Positions 9,113 to 17,260 of a stretch of 64,000 nt of DNA are shown here, piece after piece. Where the stretch lies: positions 496,001-560,000 of the forward strand of contig CAKPBC010000001.1 of the NCBI GenBank assembly GCA_934140155.1, written 5' to 3'. How positions within the stretch are numbered: position 1 is the first letter of the stretch; the number at the start of each line of letters is the position of its first letter. The stretch comes from an uncultured Bacilli bacterium. Lineage in GTDB: Bacteria; Bacillota_I; Bacilli_A; RFN20; CAG-826. The notes beneath the pieces are model-generated. The model was not told where the DNA came from. It saw only the letters and a list, made by a program, of their open reading frames with translations, and did no database searches. A program made the position numbers and the translations under genes.

Positions 9113-9132
9113 TTTAATAAAATTTTATTTAT

Positions 9133-9170
9133 AAACTATCCAATTTTGTTATCAGTTGGGTAGTTTTTTT
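9133..9170 (+). terminator. Rho-independent terminator of the uxu operon
   Basis: The stem AAACTATCCAA (9133-9143) pairs with TTGGGTAGTTT (9156-9166) with one G-U pair across a 12-base loop. A run of T residues follows (9164-9170). It lies about 20 bases after the kdgK stop. Confidence 0.85.
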
Positions 9171-9228
9171 AATTTGATAGAAATGTTGTTATTAAAACAA
9201 TTAAGTATATTACTAAGTTGAAATATTG

Positions 9229-9252
9229 AGTTGGTTAGTGGGCTAATCAACT
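9229..9252. other. Strong isolated hairpin in the kdgK-ATPase gap
   Basis: AGTTGGTTAG (9229-9238) pairs with CTAATCAACT (9243-9252) over a 4-base loop, with a single G-U wobble. No T-run follows on either strand, so it is not an obvious terminator. The rest of the 9113-9373 gap holds the uxu terminator and the ATPase promoter and otherwise looks unstructured. Confidence 0.4.
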
Positions 9253-9321
9253 GAAATTAAGTGTTAACATTTTTATAATTTATCGAACATTTCTTACAAA
9301 ATATATTATTTTTATACAAAA

Positions 9322-9356
9322 AGGGAATTGAATTCCCTAAAATACTGAACTATAAT
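9322..9356 (+). promoter_or_regulatory. Promoter with perfect palindrome over the -35 box
   Basis: The palindrome AGGGAATTGAATTCCCT (9322-9338, 8-bp arms, one central base) contains the -35 TTGAAT (9328-9333). After a 17-base spacer comes a consensus -10 TATAAT (9351-9356). The ribosome site GGGTGA and the ATPase start follow within 20 bases. The layout suggests a repressor operator covering the polymerase site. Confidence 0.6.
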
Positions 9357-9373
9357 AATATTGGGTGATAAAT

Positions 9374-10603
9374 ATGATTGATAGAAATATTTTAAAAGTC
9401 GTGGAATTAAGTATAAAAACTAAACCAGTAACCTTAATTACTGGGGCTAGACAAGTTGGTAAGTCAACTTTGGCTTTACTATTTGAAAAAAAGGGTTTTA
9501 ATTATGTTTCTCTTGATAACTCACGAGAACGAGAATTAGCTAATAAAGATCCTAAAATGTTTTTATCTATTCATCCATGGCCTTTAATAATTGATGAAGT
9601 ACAAAAAGCACCAGAACTTTTCGAAGCTATTGAAGAGATAGTTAATGAAGAAAAAAGAGTTAATGAGAAAAATTATGGCATGTTTATATTAACTGGATCA
9701 CAAATGTATAAATTAATGAATGGAGTAACAGAATCATTATCTGGCAGGGTATCAATTGTCCATATGATGCCATTATCGAGAAATGAAATTTTAAATAGAG
9801 AAGAACCTATATTTAATTTTGATATATTAAAAATCAATGAAAGAGCAAAGAACAATCCACTTAATCCAATTGATTTATATAATTTAATAGTAAAAGGATT
9901 TTATCCAGAATTATATAGTAATGAATTATTAACAGCACAAAAATGTTATGCAGATTATGTGGAAACTTATATTGAAAGAGATGTATCTGACTTAATAAAT
10001 GTGCGAGATAAATTTTTGTTTAGAAGATTTATGGAACTTTTAGCATCGTTAACTGGTGAAGAATTGGTTTATGATAATATTGCTAATATTCTTGGAATTG
10101 ATAAAAAGACTGTAATGGCTTGGCTTAGTGTTTTAATTGCAGGTGATATTGTTTATTTATTAGAACCATATAATGAAATATCAATATCAAAGCGCATTGT
10201 TAAAAGGCCAAAACTTTATTTTTCAGATACTGGTTTAGCTTGTTATTTAGCAAGATTAAATAGTGGCGAAATATTAGAAGCAAGTTCATTTGCCGGAAGA
10301 TTTGTAGAAACCTATATAATAAATGAAATTAAAAAGAGCTTTATAAATAATGGAATTGAACCTAATTTTTATTACTATAGAGATAATAATATGAATGAAA
10401 TAGATTTAATTATCATTAACGATGGAAAGTTAAATCGTATAGAATGTAAATCGGGATTCAAGTTCAATAATAGCGCTGTTAAAGGCTTTAAACAGTTAGA
10501 TAAAACTAGTTACAATATTGGCGCAAAAGTTATAATTTGTAATACAGATGTAGTTTATCCATTAGAAGATGGAGTATATGTTTTGCCTTTAGCGGGTATC
10601 TAA
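9374..10603 (+). CDS. AAA+ ATPase with C-terminal DUF4143 (PD-(D/E)XK-like) domain
   Basis: A 409-residue protein. Walker A is GARQVGKST (about residue 26), Walker B is LIIDEVQ (about 75), and a sensor-like ILTGSQMY follows. A winged-helix-like segment at about 220-270 contains LGIDKKTVMAWLSVL. The C-terminal DUF4143 part has NEIDLIIINDGKLNRIECKSG, an Asp..Glu-X-Lys arrangement like PD-(D/E)XK nucleases. Such proteins are common, often multicopy, in gut Bacillota and archaea; their cellular role is unproven. A GTG 9 bases upstream is also in frame, but GGGTGA (9363-9368) fits the ATG at 9374. It is followed by a related but diverged ATPase gene. Confidence 0.88.
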   Translation: MIDRNILKVVELSIKTKPVTLITGARQVGKSTLALLFEKKGFNYVSLDNSRERELANKDPKMFLSIHPWPLIIDEVQKAPELFEAIEEIVNEEKRVNEKNYGMFILTGSQMYKLMNGVTESLSGRVSIVHMMPLSRNEILNREEPIFNFDILKINERAKNNPLNPIDLYNLIVKGFYPELYSNELLTAQKCYADYVETYIERDVSDLINVRDKFLFRRFMELLASLTGEELVYDNIANILGIDKKTVMAWLSVLIAGDIVYLLEPYNEISISKRIVKRPKLYFSDTGLACYLARLNSGEILEASSFAGRFVETYIINEIKKSFINNGIEPNFYYYRDNNMNEIDLIIINDGKLNRIECKSGFKFNNSAVKGFKQLDKTSYNIGAKVIICNTDVVYPLEDGVYVLPLAGI

Positions 10604-10607
10604 AAAT

Positions 10608-10721
10608 TTGAAAAGCGTAAAAAATAATAGGAAAAATTTATTGAAAAGCGTTAAAAAAGTACTATAATAATTATTGAAAAGCGTATTTTTTTAATGCTTT
10701 AATCGTTTGAAAACCGGAGGA
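10608..10721 (+). promoter_or_regulatory. Promoter region with four 33-bp-phased TTGAAAA repeats
   Basis: TTGAAAAGCGT occurs at 10608-10618, 10641-10651 and 10674-10684, exactly 33 bp apart. A fourth, degenerate copy (TTGAAAACCGG) starts at 10707, again 33 bp on, and runs into the GGAGG ribosome site. The second copy supplies a -35 TTGAAA (10641-10646), with a 16-base spacer and a perfect TATAAT (10663-10668). Sequence between copies is not conserved. This looks like an array of operators overlapping the polymerase site. Confidence 0.6.
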
Positions 10722-10727
10722 AAATGT

Positions 10728-12041
10728 ATGTATAGAAAGATTTCTGCCTATATTGAAGAGTATTTATTAAGCAATTCTCAAAGAATTTTATGTATTGATG
10801 GAGCAAGACAAGTAGGAAAAACTTATATCATCAGAGAACTAGCCAAAAAACATTTTAAAAATTATATAGAAATAAATATGGCAAATGATAAAACAGGTGA
10901 TAAACTCTTTGAAAACGTAAGAACAATAGATGCTTTTTATTTAAAATTAAGTGCTTATGCTGGGAATAAATTGGAAAATAATAAGAATACGATTGTTTTT
11001 ATTGATGAGATTCAAGAATATCCAACATTATTTACTTTATTAAAGCCTCTTAAAGAAGATAACAAATATAAATACATATGCAGTGGCTCTGAATTAGGTA
11101 TTGCTTTACAAAGCACGACTTTAATTCCTATGGGATCTATTACTGAAAAGAAAATGTATCCAATGGATTTTGAAGAATTTCTATTAGCAAATTCTATAGG
11201 TGATTCTTTAATTAAATATATGAAGGATTGCTTTAATAATCGCCAGTCATTAGAAGAATCAATTCATAATAAAATTATGTATCTTTTTAAACTATATTTG
11301 CTTATAGGCGGGATGCCTGCAGCAGTTAAAGAATATGTTCAATCAAAGAATATTGTAAAAGTACGTGAAATTCATGATGATACAATAAAGTATTATGGCG
11401 ATGATGCAACTAAATATGATTTTGAACATAAATTAAAAATAAAAAAAATATATGATTTAGTACCATCTAATATTGAAAATAAAGTAAAAAGGATCCAATT
11501 CAAAACAATTGAAAATATAGATGATGTGAGATACACACATTATATAGATGAATTTGATTATTTATTATCTTCTGGTATTGTTCTTGGTGCTAATGCAATT
11601 AGTGAACCAAAATTTCCTTTAATTCAATCAAGTAGTAAAAATTTAATAAAATTATACATGAATGATATTGGATTATTAACAAATTTATTATACAAAAATA
11701 ATGTAAGTGCCATACTTGATGATACTAAAGGAGTAAATTTAGGTGCGGTGTATGAAACTGTTGTGGCTCAAGAATTAAAATCGCATGGACATGAGTTATT
11801 TTATTATGATCGAAGAAAAGTTGGAGAAGTTGATTATCTTGTTGATGATTATAATACTCTTTCAATATTGCCATTAGAGATTAAATCTGGTAAGGATTAT
11901 AGTAATTTTCGTGCATTACCAAAGTTAATTGAAAATACTAATTATCGAATTGTTGAAGGAATTGTATTTAGCAATGAACAAATGGTAAAAAAGGTAGGAA
12001 AAATTACTTATTTACCAATATATTACATTATGTTTATTTAA
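10728..12041 (+). CDS. AAA+ ATPase with C-terminal DUF4143 (PD-(D/E)XK-like) domain
   Basis: A 437-residue protein with Walker A GARQVGKTY (about 26-34), Walker B TIVFIDEIQE (about 90-99), CSGSELG (sensor region) and a C-terminal DUF4143 segment. That segment ends in GEVDYLVDDY...LPLEIKSGKDY, again an Asp..Glu-X-Lys nuclease-like core. The start at 10728 is set by GGAGG at 10716-10720; an upstream in-frame TTG has no ribosome site. It is only distantly similar to the ATPase just upstream, so the pair is not a recent duplication. Expression is probably controlled separately through the 33-bp-phased repeats. The stop lies 4 bases from the end of the convergent beta-propeller gene. Confidence 0.86.
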   Translation: MYRKISAYIEEYLLSNSQRILCIDGARQVGKTYIIRELAKKHFKNYIEINMANDKTGDKLFENVRTIDAFYLKLSAYAGNKLENNKNTIVFIDEIQEYPTLFTLLKPLKEDNKYKYICSGSELGIALQSTTLIPMGSITEKKMYPMDFEEFLLANSIGDSLIKYMKDCFNNRQSLEESIHNKIMYLFKLYLLIGGMPAAVKEYVQSKNIVKVREIHDDTIKYYGDDATKYDFEHKLKIKKIYDLVPSNIENKVKRIQFKTIENIDDVRYTHYIDEFDYLLSSGIVLGANAISEPKFPLIQSSSKNLIKLYMNDIGLLTNLLYKNNVSAILDDTKGVNLGAVYETVVAQELKSHGHELFYYDRRKVGEVDYLVDDYNTLSILPLEIKSGKDYSNFRALPKLIENTNYRIVEGIVFSNEQMVKKVGKITYLPIYYIMFI

Positions 12042-12045
12042 ACCA

Positions 12046-13629
12046 TTAAGCAAAATTTATTTCGTTAATTTTAGTGTAATTAGGTAATGAATAAGATGAA
12101 AGTGAGCTATTTGTAATAATATATAACTTATTATTTATAAATAAAGTTCTTAAAACAAATTCATCTTCAAAATTAAATTGATGTAATAATGCTAAATCAC
12201 TATTATCATATACATATACCGCTTGTTTTTCATTTGAATATGCAGGGAATGCCACATATTTATCTAAAAATGCAATTGCGGATTGATTATAAATTACATC
12301 ACTATAAATGTTAGGATTAGTTATCTTAACATTTTTTATTAGTTTTAATTCTTTATTAAAAAGCGCTAAAACTAGACCTTCAGATTCTCCAGTTGGTTTT
12401 AATAATCTTCCTAGCATAAAGACAACATCATCATCTAATAATTTAATATAATCTCCTACAAAATCTAATTCTTTTTCATGAATTATTTTTATTTTATTAG
12501 GATTAGTAAAATCAATTAAATAAAAAGGATCAATATATAAAAAAGTTGTTAAATAGCAATAATTATCTTTAAATCTAATTGCGTATATACTTTCTTTTGG
12601 CGCTATTTGGATAGAGGATAATACTTTAAATGAGGTTAAAGAAATATTATAAATATAGTTTTTAGATTCATCGTTGATATAATTTGAAGTCGCAATACGT
12701 AAATAGTTATTATAAGTATATAAAGCATATTCGGATATTAAATAGCCATCAATTATTATATGTCCCTTATAACTAAATTCATCTGTTTTAAATATAATTA
12801 AATCTGTTTTACTTGTTTCATTATATATTGAACAAGCAATAGTTAAGTAATCTGAAGTTAATTTAGTAATACCCGCTAAACCAAGGAATCCTTTTAAGAT
12901 GGTTTTTGCTTTGTTATTTAAATTAATTTTAGCAAATAAAAGTAAAGAATAAGCATTAATTCCTGTTTCATTTATGTATAAATCTTTACTGTTTAATTGT
13001 TCTTTGCCAAATATTGAATCAGAAAAAGTTGGATATATAAAAGTTTGTGTTTCATTGTTGAAAATATTAGTGTTCATTAATATCAAATATAAATAATCGT
13101 TTTTAGTAATGGCGTTAATATAAAAAGAATTAGCGAATGTTATGAATCGTGAAATAATAAAATCGTTTTTGTTAATAAAATACATAGCAAAAGAAGTAAG
13201 ACGATATTCGATTTTATGACCGGGAATAAGATTATATGTTTGCTCTAATGAACCAAATACAATTATTTGATTATTAGATAATAAAAGTTCTAAAGGATAA
13301 AAATTATTAAACTCAATAGATTCTATTAATTCGTTAGATTTTAAATTAATAATATTTAATTTGGTATTAATAATGCTATACATAAAATTATCATCATATT
13401 TAATAAAATCAGCATTACTAATATTTTCTACTTGTGTGTCTTTAGTGCCATCATTAACTACTGGTAAAGTTAATGAAGTACTTTTTTCTTTTAACAAGAA
13501 AGTAGTGGCTTCTTTTTCGCTTATTTGTTTAATATTACTAACATTTGTTTCGTTAGGAATAATCACTAAAGCAAACAAGAATACAAATAATAATAAAATA
13601 TTACTGAAATATAAGACTTTTTCCTTCAT
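12046..13629 (-). CDS. Membrane-anchored beta-propeller protein
   Basis: A 527-residue protein with an N-terminal hydrophobic segment at about residues 7-26 (uncleaved signal or anchor), then an all-beta extracellular region. The motif DTQVENISNADFIKYDDNFMY (about 78-98) resembles the start of the secreted Beta_propel family (PF09826), where a Val-Asp-Glu-Ala-Asp segment precedes the first blade. Repeated strands such as NNYLRIATSNYIN and DKYVAFPAYSNE fit propeller blades. GGTGAT precedes the start. Function unknown. It may share a transcript with the AraC gene upstream (46-base gap). Confidence 0.6.
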   Translation of the reverse strand: MKEKVLYFSNILLLFVFLFALVIIPNETNVSNIKQISEKEATTFLLKEKSTSLTLPVVNDGTKDTQVENISNADFIKYDDNFMYSIINTKLNIINLKSNELIESIEFNNFYPLELLLSNNQIIVFGSLEQTYNLIPGHKIEYRLTSFAMYFINKNDFIISRFITFANSFYINAITKNDYLYLILMNTNIFNNETQTFIYPTFSDSIFGKEQLNSKDLYINETGINAYSLLLFAKINLNNKAKTILKGFLGLAGITKLTSDYLTIACSIYNETSKTDLIIFKTDEFSYKGHIIIDGYLISEYALYTYNNYLRIATSNYINDESKNYIYNISLTSFKVLSSIQIAPKESIYAIRFKDNYCYLTTFLYIDPFYLIDFTNPNKIKIIHEKELDFVGDYIKLLDDDVVFMLGRLLKPTGESEGLVLALFNKELKLIKNVKITNPNIYSDVIYNQSAIAFLDKYVAFPAYSNEKQAVYVYDNSDLALLHQFNFEDEFVLRTLFINNKLYIITNSSLSSYSLPNYTKINEINFA

Positions 13630-13675
13630 AATATCACCGGTAATATTTTGGGATGATTATGAAAAATTAAACATA

Positions 13676-14488
13676 TTAATTCTTTAAATTGTTTCGAAAT
13701 TCTTTTGGAGTTATACCAAATTTTTTCTTGAAAGTTTCACTAAAATAAGAAGATGTAGTAAAACCTGTGGCAAAAGCAATATCTAATATTGACATATCCG
13801 TAATTTTAAGTAAGTTACATGCTTCTTGCAACTGACATTCTAATTTATATTCAATAATAGTTTTTCCGGTTTCTTTTTTAAAAGCATGCGCTAATAAAGA
13901 AGGAGAAATAGATAATCGATGGGCAATTGATTTTAATGTTAATTGATTATAATAATAGTTTTCAATAATATTAATAGCGTTAGCTACTAAACTAGATTTA
14001 TTTTCGCTTTCAACTTTTTTAAAGTTAATAGAAATATTTCTTGCAATATATTTCATAATCATATTGTAACTATTTAAGATAATATCAAAACTATAATCTT
14101 TGGTGGTTTCTACTTCTTGAAATATGATTTTATAAAGCATTAATAAACTATTAAAATCGTTATTATTTAAAGAAAAATAAATTATTTTCTTTTGGAAATC
14201 ATTTGGTAAAAAAGCTTCTAATTTATTAATCCCGATAGCGTAAAAAGTACATTTTGTTTTTGATACTTCGCAATGTTTGGAATTTGCGTTAATTATGATG
14301 ACATCGCCTTTTTTCATATCAATATTACGATTCATTGTGACAAGTTTTCCTTCACCATCAACAATTAATAAAATTTCTAAGTTAGGATGTGAATGATAAC
14401 TAGCTTTAAAGTTTTCATCAATGGTGGTCTCAGATATATATAAGAGATTATTTTCTTCTGGAATAGAAATTAAGAGTCGACGATGCAT
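13676..14488 (-). CDS. AraC-family regulator, probable rhamnose-operon activator
   Basis: A 270-residue protein with an N-terminal cupin sensor (about 10-110; YHSHPNLEILLIVDGEGKLV, KKGDVIIINANSKH). The C-terminal AraC double helix-turn-helix (about 170-268) has LKSIAHRLSISPSLLAHAFKK and ILDIAFATGFTTSSYFSETFKKKFG. It is divergently transcribed from rhaB across 141 bases containing a 21-bp-spaced direct repeat, which strongly suggests it controls the rhamnose genes. Direct evidence for L-rhamnose as effector is lacking. Confidence 0.88.
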   Translation of the reverse strand: MHRRLLISIPEENNLLYISETTIDENFKASYHSHPNLEILLIVDGEGKLVTMNRNIDMKKGDVIIINANSKHCEVSKTKCTFYAIGINKLEAFLPNDFQKKIIYFSLNNNDFNSLLMLYKIIFQEVETTKDYSFDIILNSYNMIMKYIARNISINFKKVESENKSSLVANAINIIENYYYNQLTLKSIAHRLSISPSLLAHAFKKETGKTIIEYKLECQLQEACNLLKITDMSILDIAFATGFTTSSYFSETFKKKFGITPKEFRNNLKN

Positions 14489-14524
14489 ATTATTTCGCTC
14501 CTTTAGATAAAAATATAATACACG

Positions 14525-14570
14525 ATTGTTATATAAAATTGCAATATTGTTATATTTAATAAAGCGCTTT
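14525..14570. promoter_or_regulatory. Putative AraC operator plus palindromic site upstream of rhaB
   Basis: ATTGTTATAT occurs at 14525-14534 and identically at 14546-14555, 21 bp apart (two helical turns), as expected for AraC half-sites. AAAGCGCTTT at 14561-14570 is a 10-bp palindrome like the core of a CcpA cre site, but its flanks fit the cre consensus poorly. A small hairpin TTGCAT/ATGCAA lies just before the rhaB ribosome site. No convincing -10/-35 pair was identified. Confidence 0.5.
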
Positions 14571-14629
14571 ACGTTTATTATTTAAGTAGTTAAAAACTAT
14601 TTGCATGGTGATGCAAGAAAGAGGCACTT

Positions 14630-16015
14630 ATGAATTATTATTTAGCTATTGATATCGGAGCATCAAGTGGTCGCCATATATTAAGTCATATGGAAAACGA
14701 TAAATTAGTTATGGAAGAAATATATCGTTTTGAAAATCAAACAAATTCTAGTAGTGGTCACTTATGTTGGGATATTGATCATTTATTAGATGAAGTTAAA
14801 AATGGTTTGAAAAAATGTAAAGAGTTAAATAAAGTTCCTTCAACAGTCGGCATTGATACATGGGGTGTTGATTATGTCTTATTAGATAATGAAGATAATA
14901 TAATTCATCCAGTGTACGCATATCGAGATAATAGAACACAAGCAGTTATTAAATTAGTGGAAGATAAAATTTCTTTAAATGAATTATATAGTATTACTGG
15001 TATTCAAAAGCAACCATTTAATACAATCTATCAATTATATGATGATTTATTAAGTGGAAGACTTGAAAAAGCATCTAATATGCTTATGATTCCAGATTTC
15101 TTAATCTTTTGTTTAACCGGTGTAAAAAAACAAGAATACACAAACGCTTCAACAACTTCTTTATTAGATGCTAAAAATAGAAGCTGGTCAAAAGAAATTA
15201 TCAATAGACTTCAATTACCATCGCACTTATTTAAAGATCTTTCTTTTGCTGGTGAAGGAGTTGGCTTTCTAAAAAAAGAAATAGAAGAAGAAGTTGGCTT
15301 TAATGCCAAAGTAATTCTTGTAGCCACTCATGATACAGGAAGTGCTGTATTAGCGTATCCAAGTAGTGAAGATGAAATATATTTAAGCTCTGGCACTTGG
15401 TCCTTAATTGGCGTAGAAAATAAAGAACCAATATTAACCACAGAGAGTAAAGAAGCAAACTTCACTAATGAAGGTGGAGCATATAAAAACTTTCGTTATT
15501 TAAAAAATATTATGGGATCATGGATGTTACAAAATATTCGTAAAGAATATATGCAAATTATAAACAAAAAAGTAACATTCCCAGAAATGATAAACTTAGC
15601 TAAAACTTCAACATTTAGTGAAGTAGTGGATGTTAATGATAATATCTTTTTAGCACCTCCATCAATGATTAATGCAATAAAAAGTATATTTCCAAATAAA
15701 CATTTAGAAATTCAAGATGTACTTAGTGTAACTTATCATTCATTAGCGAATGCTTATAAAAACGCTATTAAGGAAATTGAAGATATAACCGGGAGAACAT
15801 TTCATAAGCTTTATATCTTTGGTGGAGGATGTCAAGATAATTACTTAAATGAGTTAACTAAAAAATACACTGGCCTTGATGTTTATGCTGGACCAATTGA
15901 AGCAACCGCAATTGGAAATATATTAGTGCAATTAATTCATGATGGAGTAATTCAAAATATTAAAGAAGCAAGACAATTAGTTTATAAATCATTTATTGTT
16001 AGGGAGGTAAAATGA
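14630..16015 (+). CDS. rhaB: L-rhamnulokinase
   Basis: A 461-residue FGGY-family kinase: N-terminal YLAIDIGASSGRHIL phosphate loop, GIDTWGVDYVLLD, HDTGSAVLAYP and LSSGTWSLIGVE (the RhaB-type SGTWSL motif), and IFGGGCQDNYLN near the C-terminus. It phosphorylates L-rhamnulose at C1 using ATP. It is the first gene of rhaB-rhaA-rhaD and its TGA stop overlaps the rhaA start (ATGA). Length is close to the usual 480-490. Confidence 0.95.
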   Translation: MNYYLAIDIGASSGRHILSHMENDKLVMEEIYRFENQTNSSSGHLCWDIDHLLDEVKNGLKKCKELNKVPSTVGIDTWGVDYVLLDNEDNIIHPVYAYRDNRTQAVIKLVEDKISLNELYSITGIQKQPFNTIYQLYDDLLSGRLEKASNMLMIPDFLIFCLTGVKKQEYTNASTTSLLDAKNRSWSKEIINRLQLPSHLFKDLSFAGEGVGFLKKEIEEEVGFNAKVILVATHDTGSAVLAYPSSEDEIYLSSGTWSLIGVENKEPILTTESKEANFTNEGGAYKNFRYLKNIMGSWMLQNIRKEYMQIINKKVTFPEMINLAKTSTFSEVVDVNDNIFLAPPSMINAIKSIFPNKHLEIQDVLSVTYHSLANAYKNAIKEIEDITGRTFHKLYIFGGGCQDNYLNELTKKYTGLDVYAGPIEATAIGNILVQLIHDGVIQNIKEARQLVYKSFIVREVK

Positions 16016-17256
16016 TTATGAAAAAAGAAGTAGTGGAAAAATTCAAAAGTATCGGAGTGGATGTTAACAAGGCTATGCGTACTTTAGCAAAAGTTAAAGT
16101 ATCAATTCATTGTTGGCAACTTGATGATGTTCAAGGCTTTGAAAATGCTGGACCTTTAACTGGTGGCATTCAAACAACTGGTAATTATTTAGGAAAGGCA
16201 CGTAATTTTGAAGAATTAACTAAAGACTTAGATAAAGCTCTTAGTTATGTTCCAGGTTCTAAAAAGATTAATTTACATGCCATATATCGTGTAAGTGATG
16301 AATTGGTTGATCGTGCGGATTTAGAACCAAGACATTTTGAGGCTTGGGTTAACTATGCGCGTGAAAGAGGCTATGGCTTAGATTTTAATCCAACTTGCTT
16401 TTCTAGTCCAATGGTTAAAGATAATATGACTTTATCTTCACCAGATGAAAACATCCGTAATTATTGGATTAAACACTGCATCGCATCTAGAAAAATTTCG
16501 GAGTACTTTGGTAAAGAGTTGCATCAAAAATCATTATGTAATATTTGGATTCCAGATGGCTTAAAAGATATTCCAGGTGATCGTATGGGCCCTAGAGCTA
16601 GACTTAAAGATTCTTTAGATAAGATTTATAGTGTTAAATGTGATCATCATTATATGGATGATTCTGTTGAATCAAAAGTATTTGGTATTGGTATGGAATC
16701 TTATACAACCGGATCTCATGAATTCTATATGGGTTATGCTTTAAAAAATGATATATTATGTTTATTAGATACTGGACATTTCCATCCAACGGAAAATGTT
16801 GCTGATAAAATCCCTTCAGTATTATTATTCTCAAAGAAATTAGCGCTTCACGTATCCAGACCAGTAAGATGGGATAGTGACCATGTCTTAAAACTTAACG
16901 ATGAATTACAAGATGTCGCTAACGAATTAGTAAGATGTAACGCTTTAGATAAAACTTATATTGGTTTAGATTATTTTGATGCATCTATTAATAGAGTTGC
17001 AGCTTTAGCTCTTGGTGCAAGAAATATGCAAAAAGCATTATTAATTGCTTTATTAACACCTTGGGAACAAATGAAAAAACTTCAAGATGAAGAAAACTTT
17101 ACAAAATTATTTGTTTTACAAGAACAAATGAAATTAATGCCTATTGATGAAGTATGGAAAGAATATTGCAAAAAAGAAGGCGTTCCAAGTGATGAAGTAA
17201 CTTGGTTTGAAGATGTTAAAGAATATGAAGAAAATGTTTTAAAACAAAGAGGATAA
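16012..17256 (+). CDS. rhaA: L-rhamnose isomerase
   Basis: A 414-residue protein matching RhaA throughout: VSIHCWQLDDVQGFE, GGIQTTGNYLGKARN, FNPTCFSSPMVKDN, WIPDGLKDIPGDRMGPR, LCLLDTGHFHPTENV, HVSRPVRWDSDHVL and IGLDYFDASINRVAA, including the metal-binding Glu/Asp/His set. It converts L-rhamnose to L-rhamnulose. Two starts are possible, 16012 (ATGA overlap with rhaB) and 16018; GGAGG at 16003-16007 fits either. Confidence 0.97.
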   Translation: MIMKKEVVEKFKSIGVDVNKAMRTLAKVKVSIHCWQLDDVQGFENAGPLTGGIQTTGNYLGKARNFEELTKDLDKALSYVPGSKKINLHAIYRVSDELVDRADLEPRHFEAWVNYARERGYGLDFNPTCFSSPMVKDNMTLSSPDENIRNYWIKHCIASRKISEYFGKELHQKSLCNIWIPDGLKDIPGDRMGPRARLKDSLDKIYSVKCDHHYMDDSVESKVFGIGMESYTTGSHEFYMGYALKNDILCLLDTGHFHPTENVADKIPSVLLFSKKLALHVSRPVRWDSDHVLKLNDELQDVANELVRCNALDKTYIGLDYFDASINRVAALALGARNMQKALLIALLTPWEQMKKLQDEENFTKLFVLQEQMKLMPIDEVWKEYCKKEGVPSDEVTWFEDVKEYEENVLKQRG

Positions 17257-17260
17257 AAAA

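Noticed and set aside
10608..10721. Regularly spaced repeats as a CRISPR array
   Set aside because: Only 11 bases are conserved per 33-bp unit, one unit forms a promoter, the last merges with the ribosome site, and no cas genes are present.
9374..12041. The two ATPases as an antiphage defence pair
   Set aside because: DUF4143 ATPases are widespread single genes, the two are separately promoted and distantly related, and no effector gene accompanies them.
14561..14570. AAAGCGCTTT as a confident CcpA cre site upstream of rhaB
   Set aside because: The core palindrome fits, but the outer TG and CA positions of the cre consensus are not matched; noted only as cre-like.
16012..16018. TGA read as tryptophan (mycoplasma code)
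   Set aside because: rhaB and the FGGY kinase end at TGA exactly where their families end, with the next gene starting there, and Trp is written TGG.
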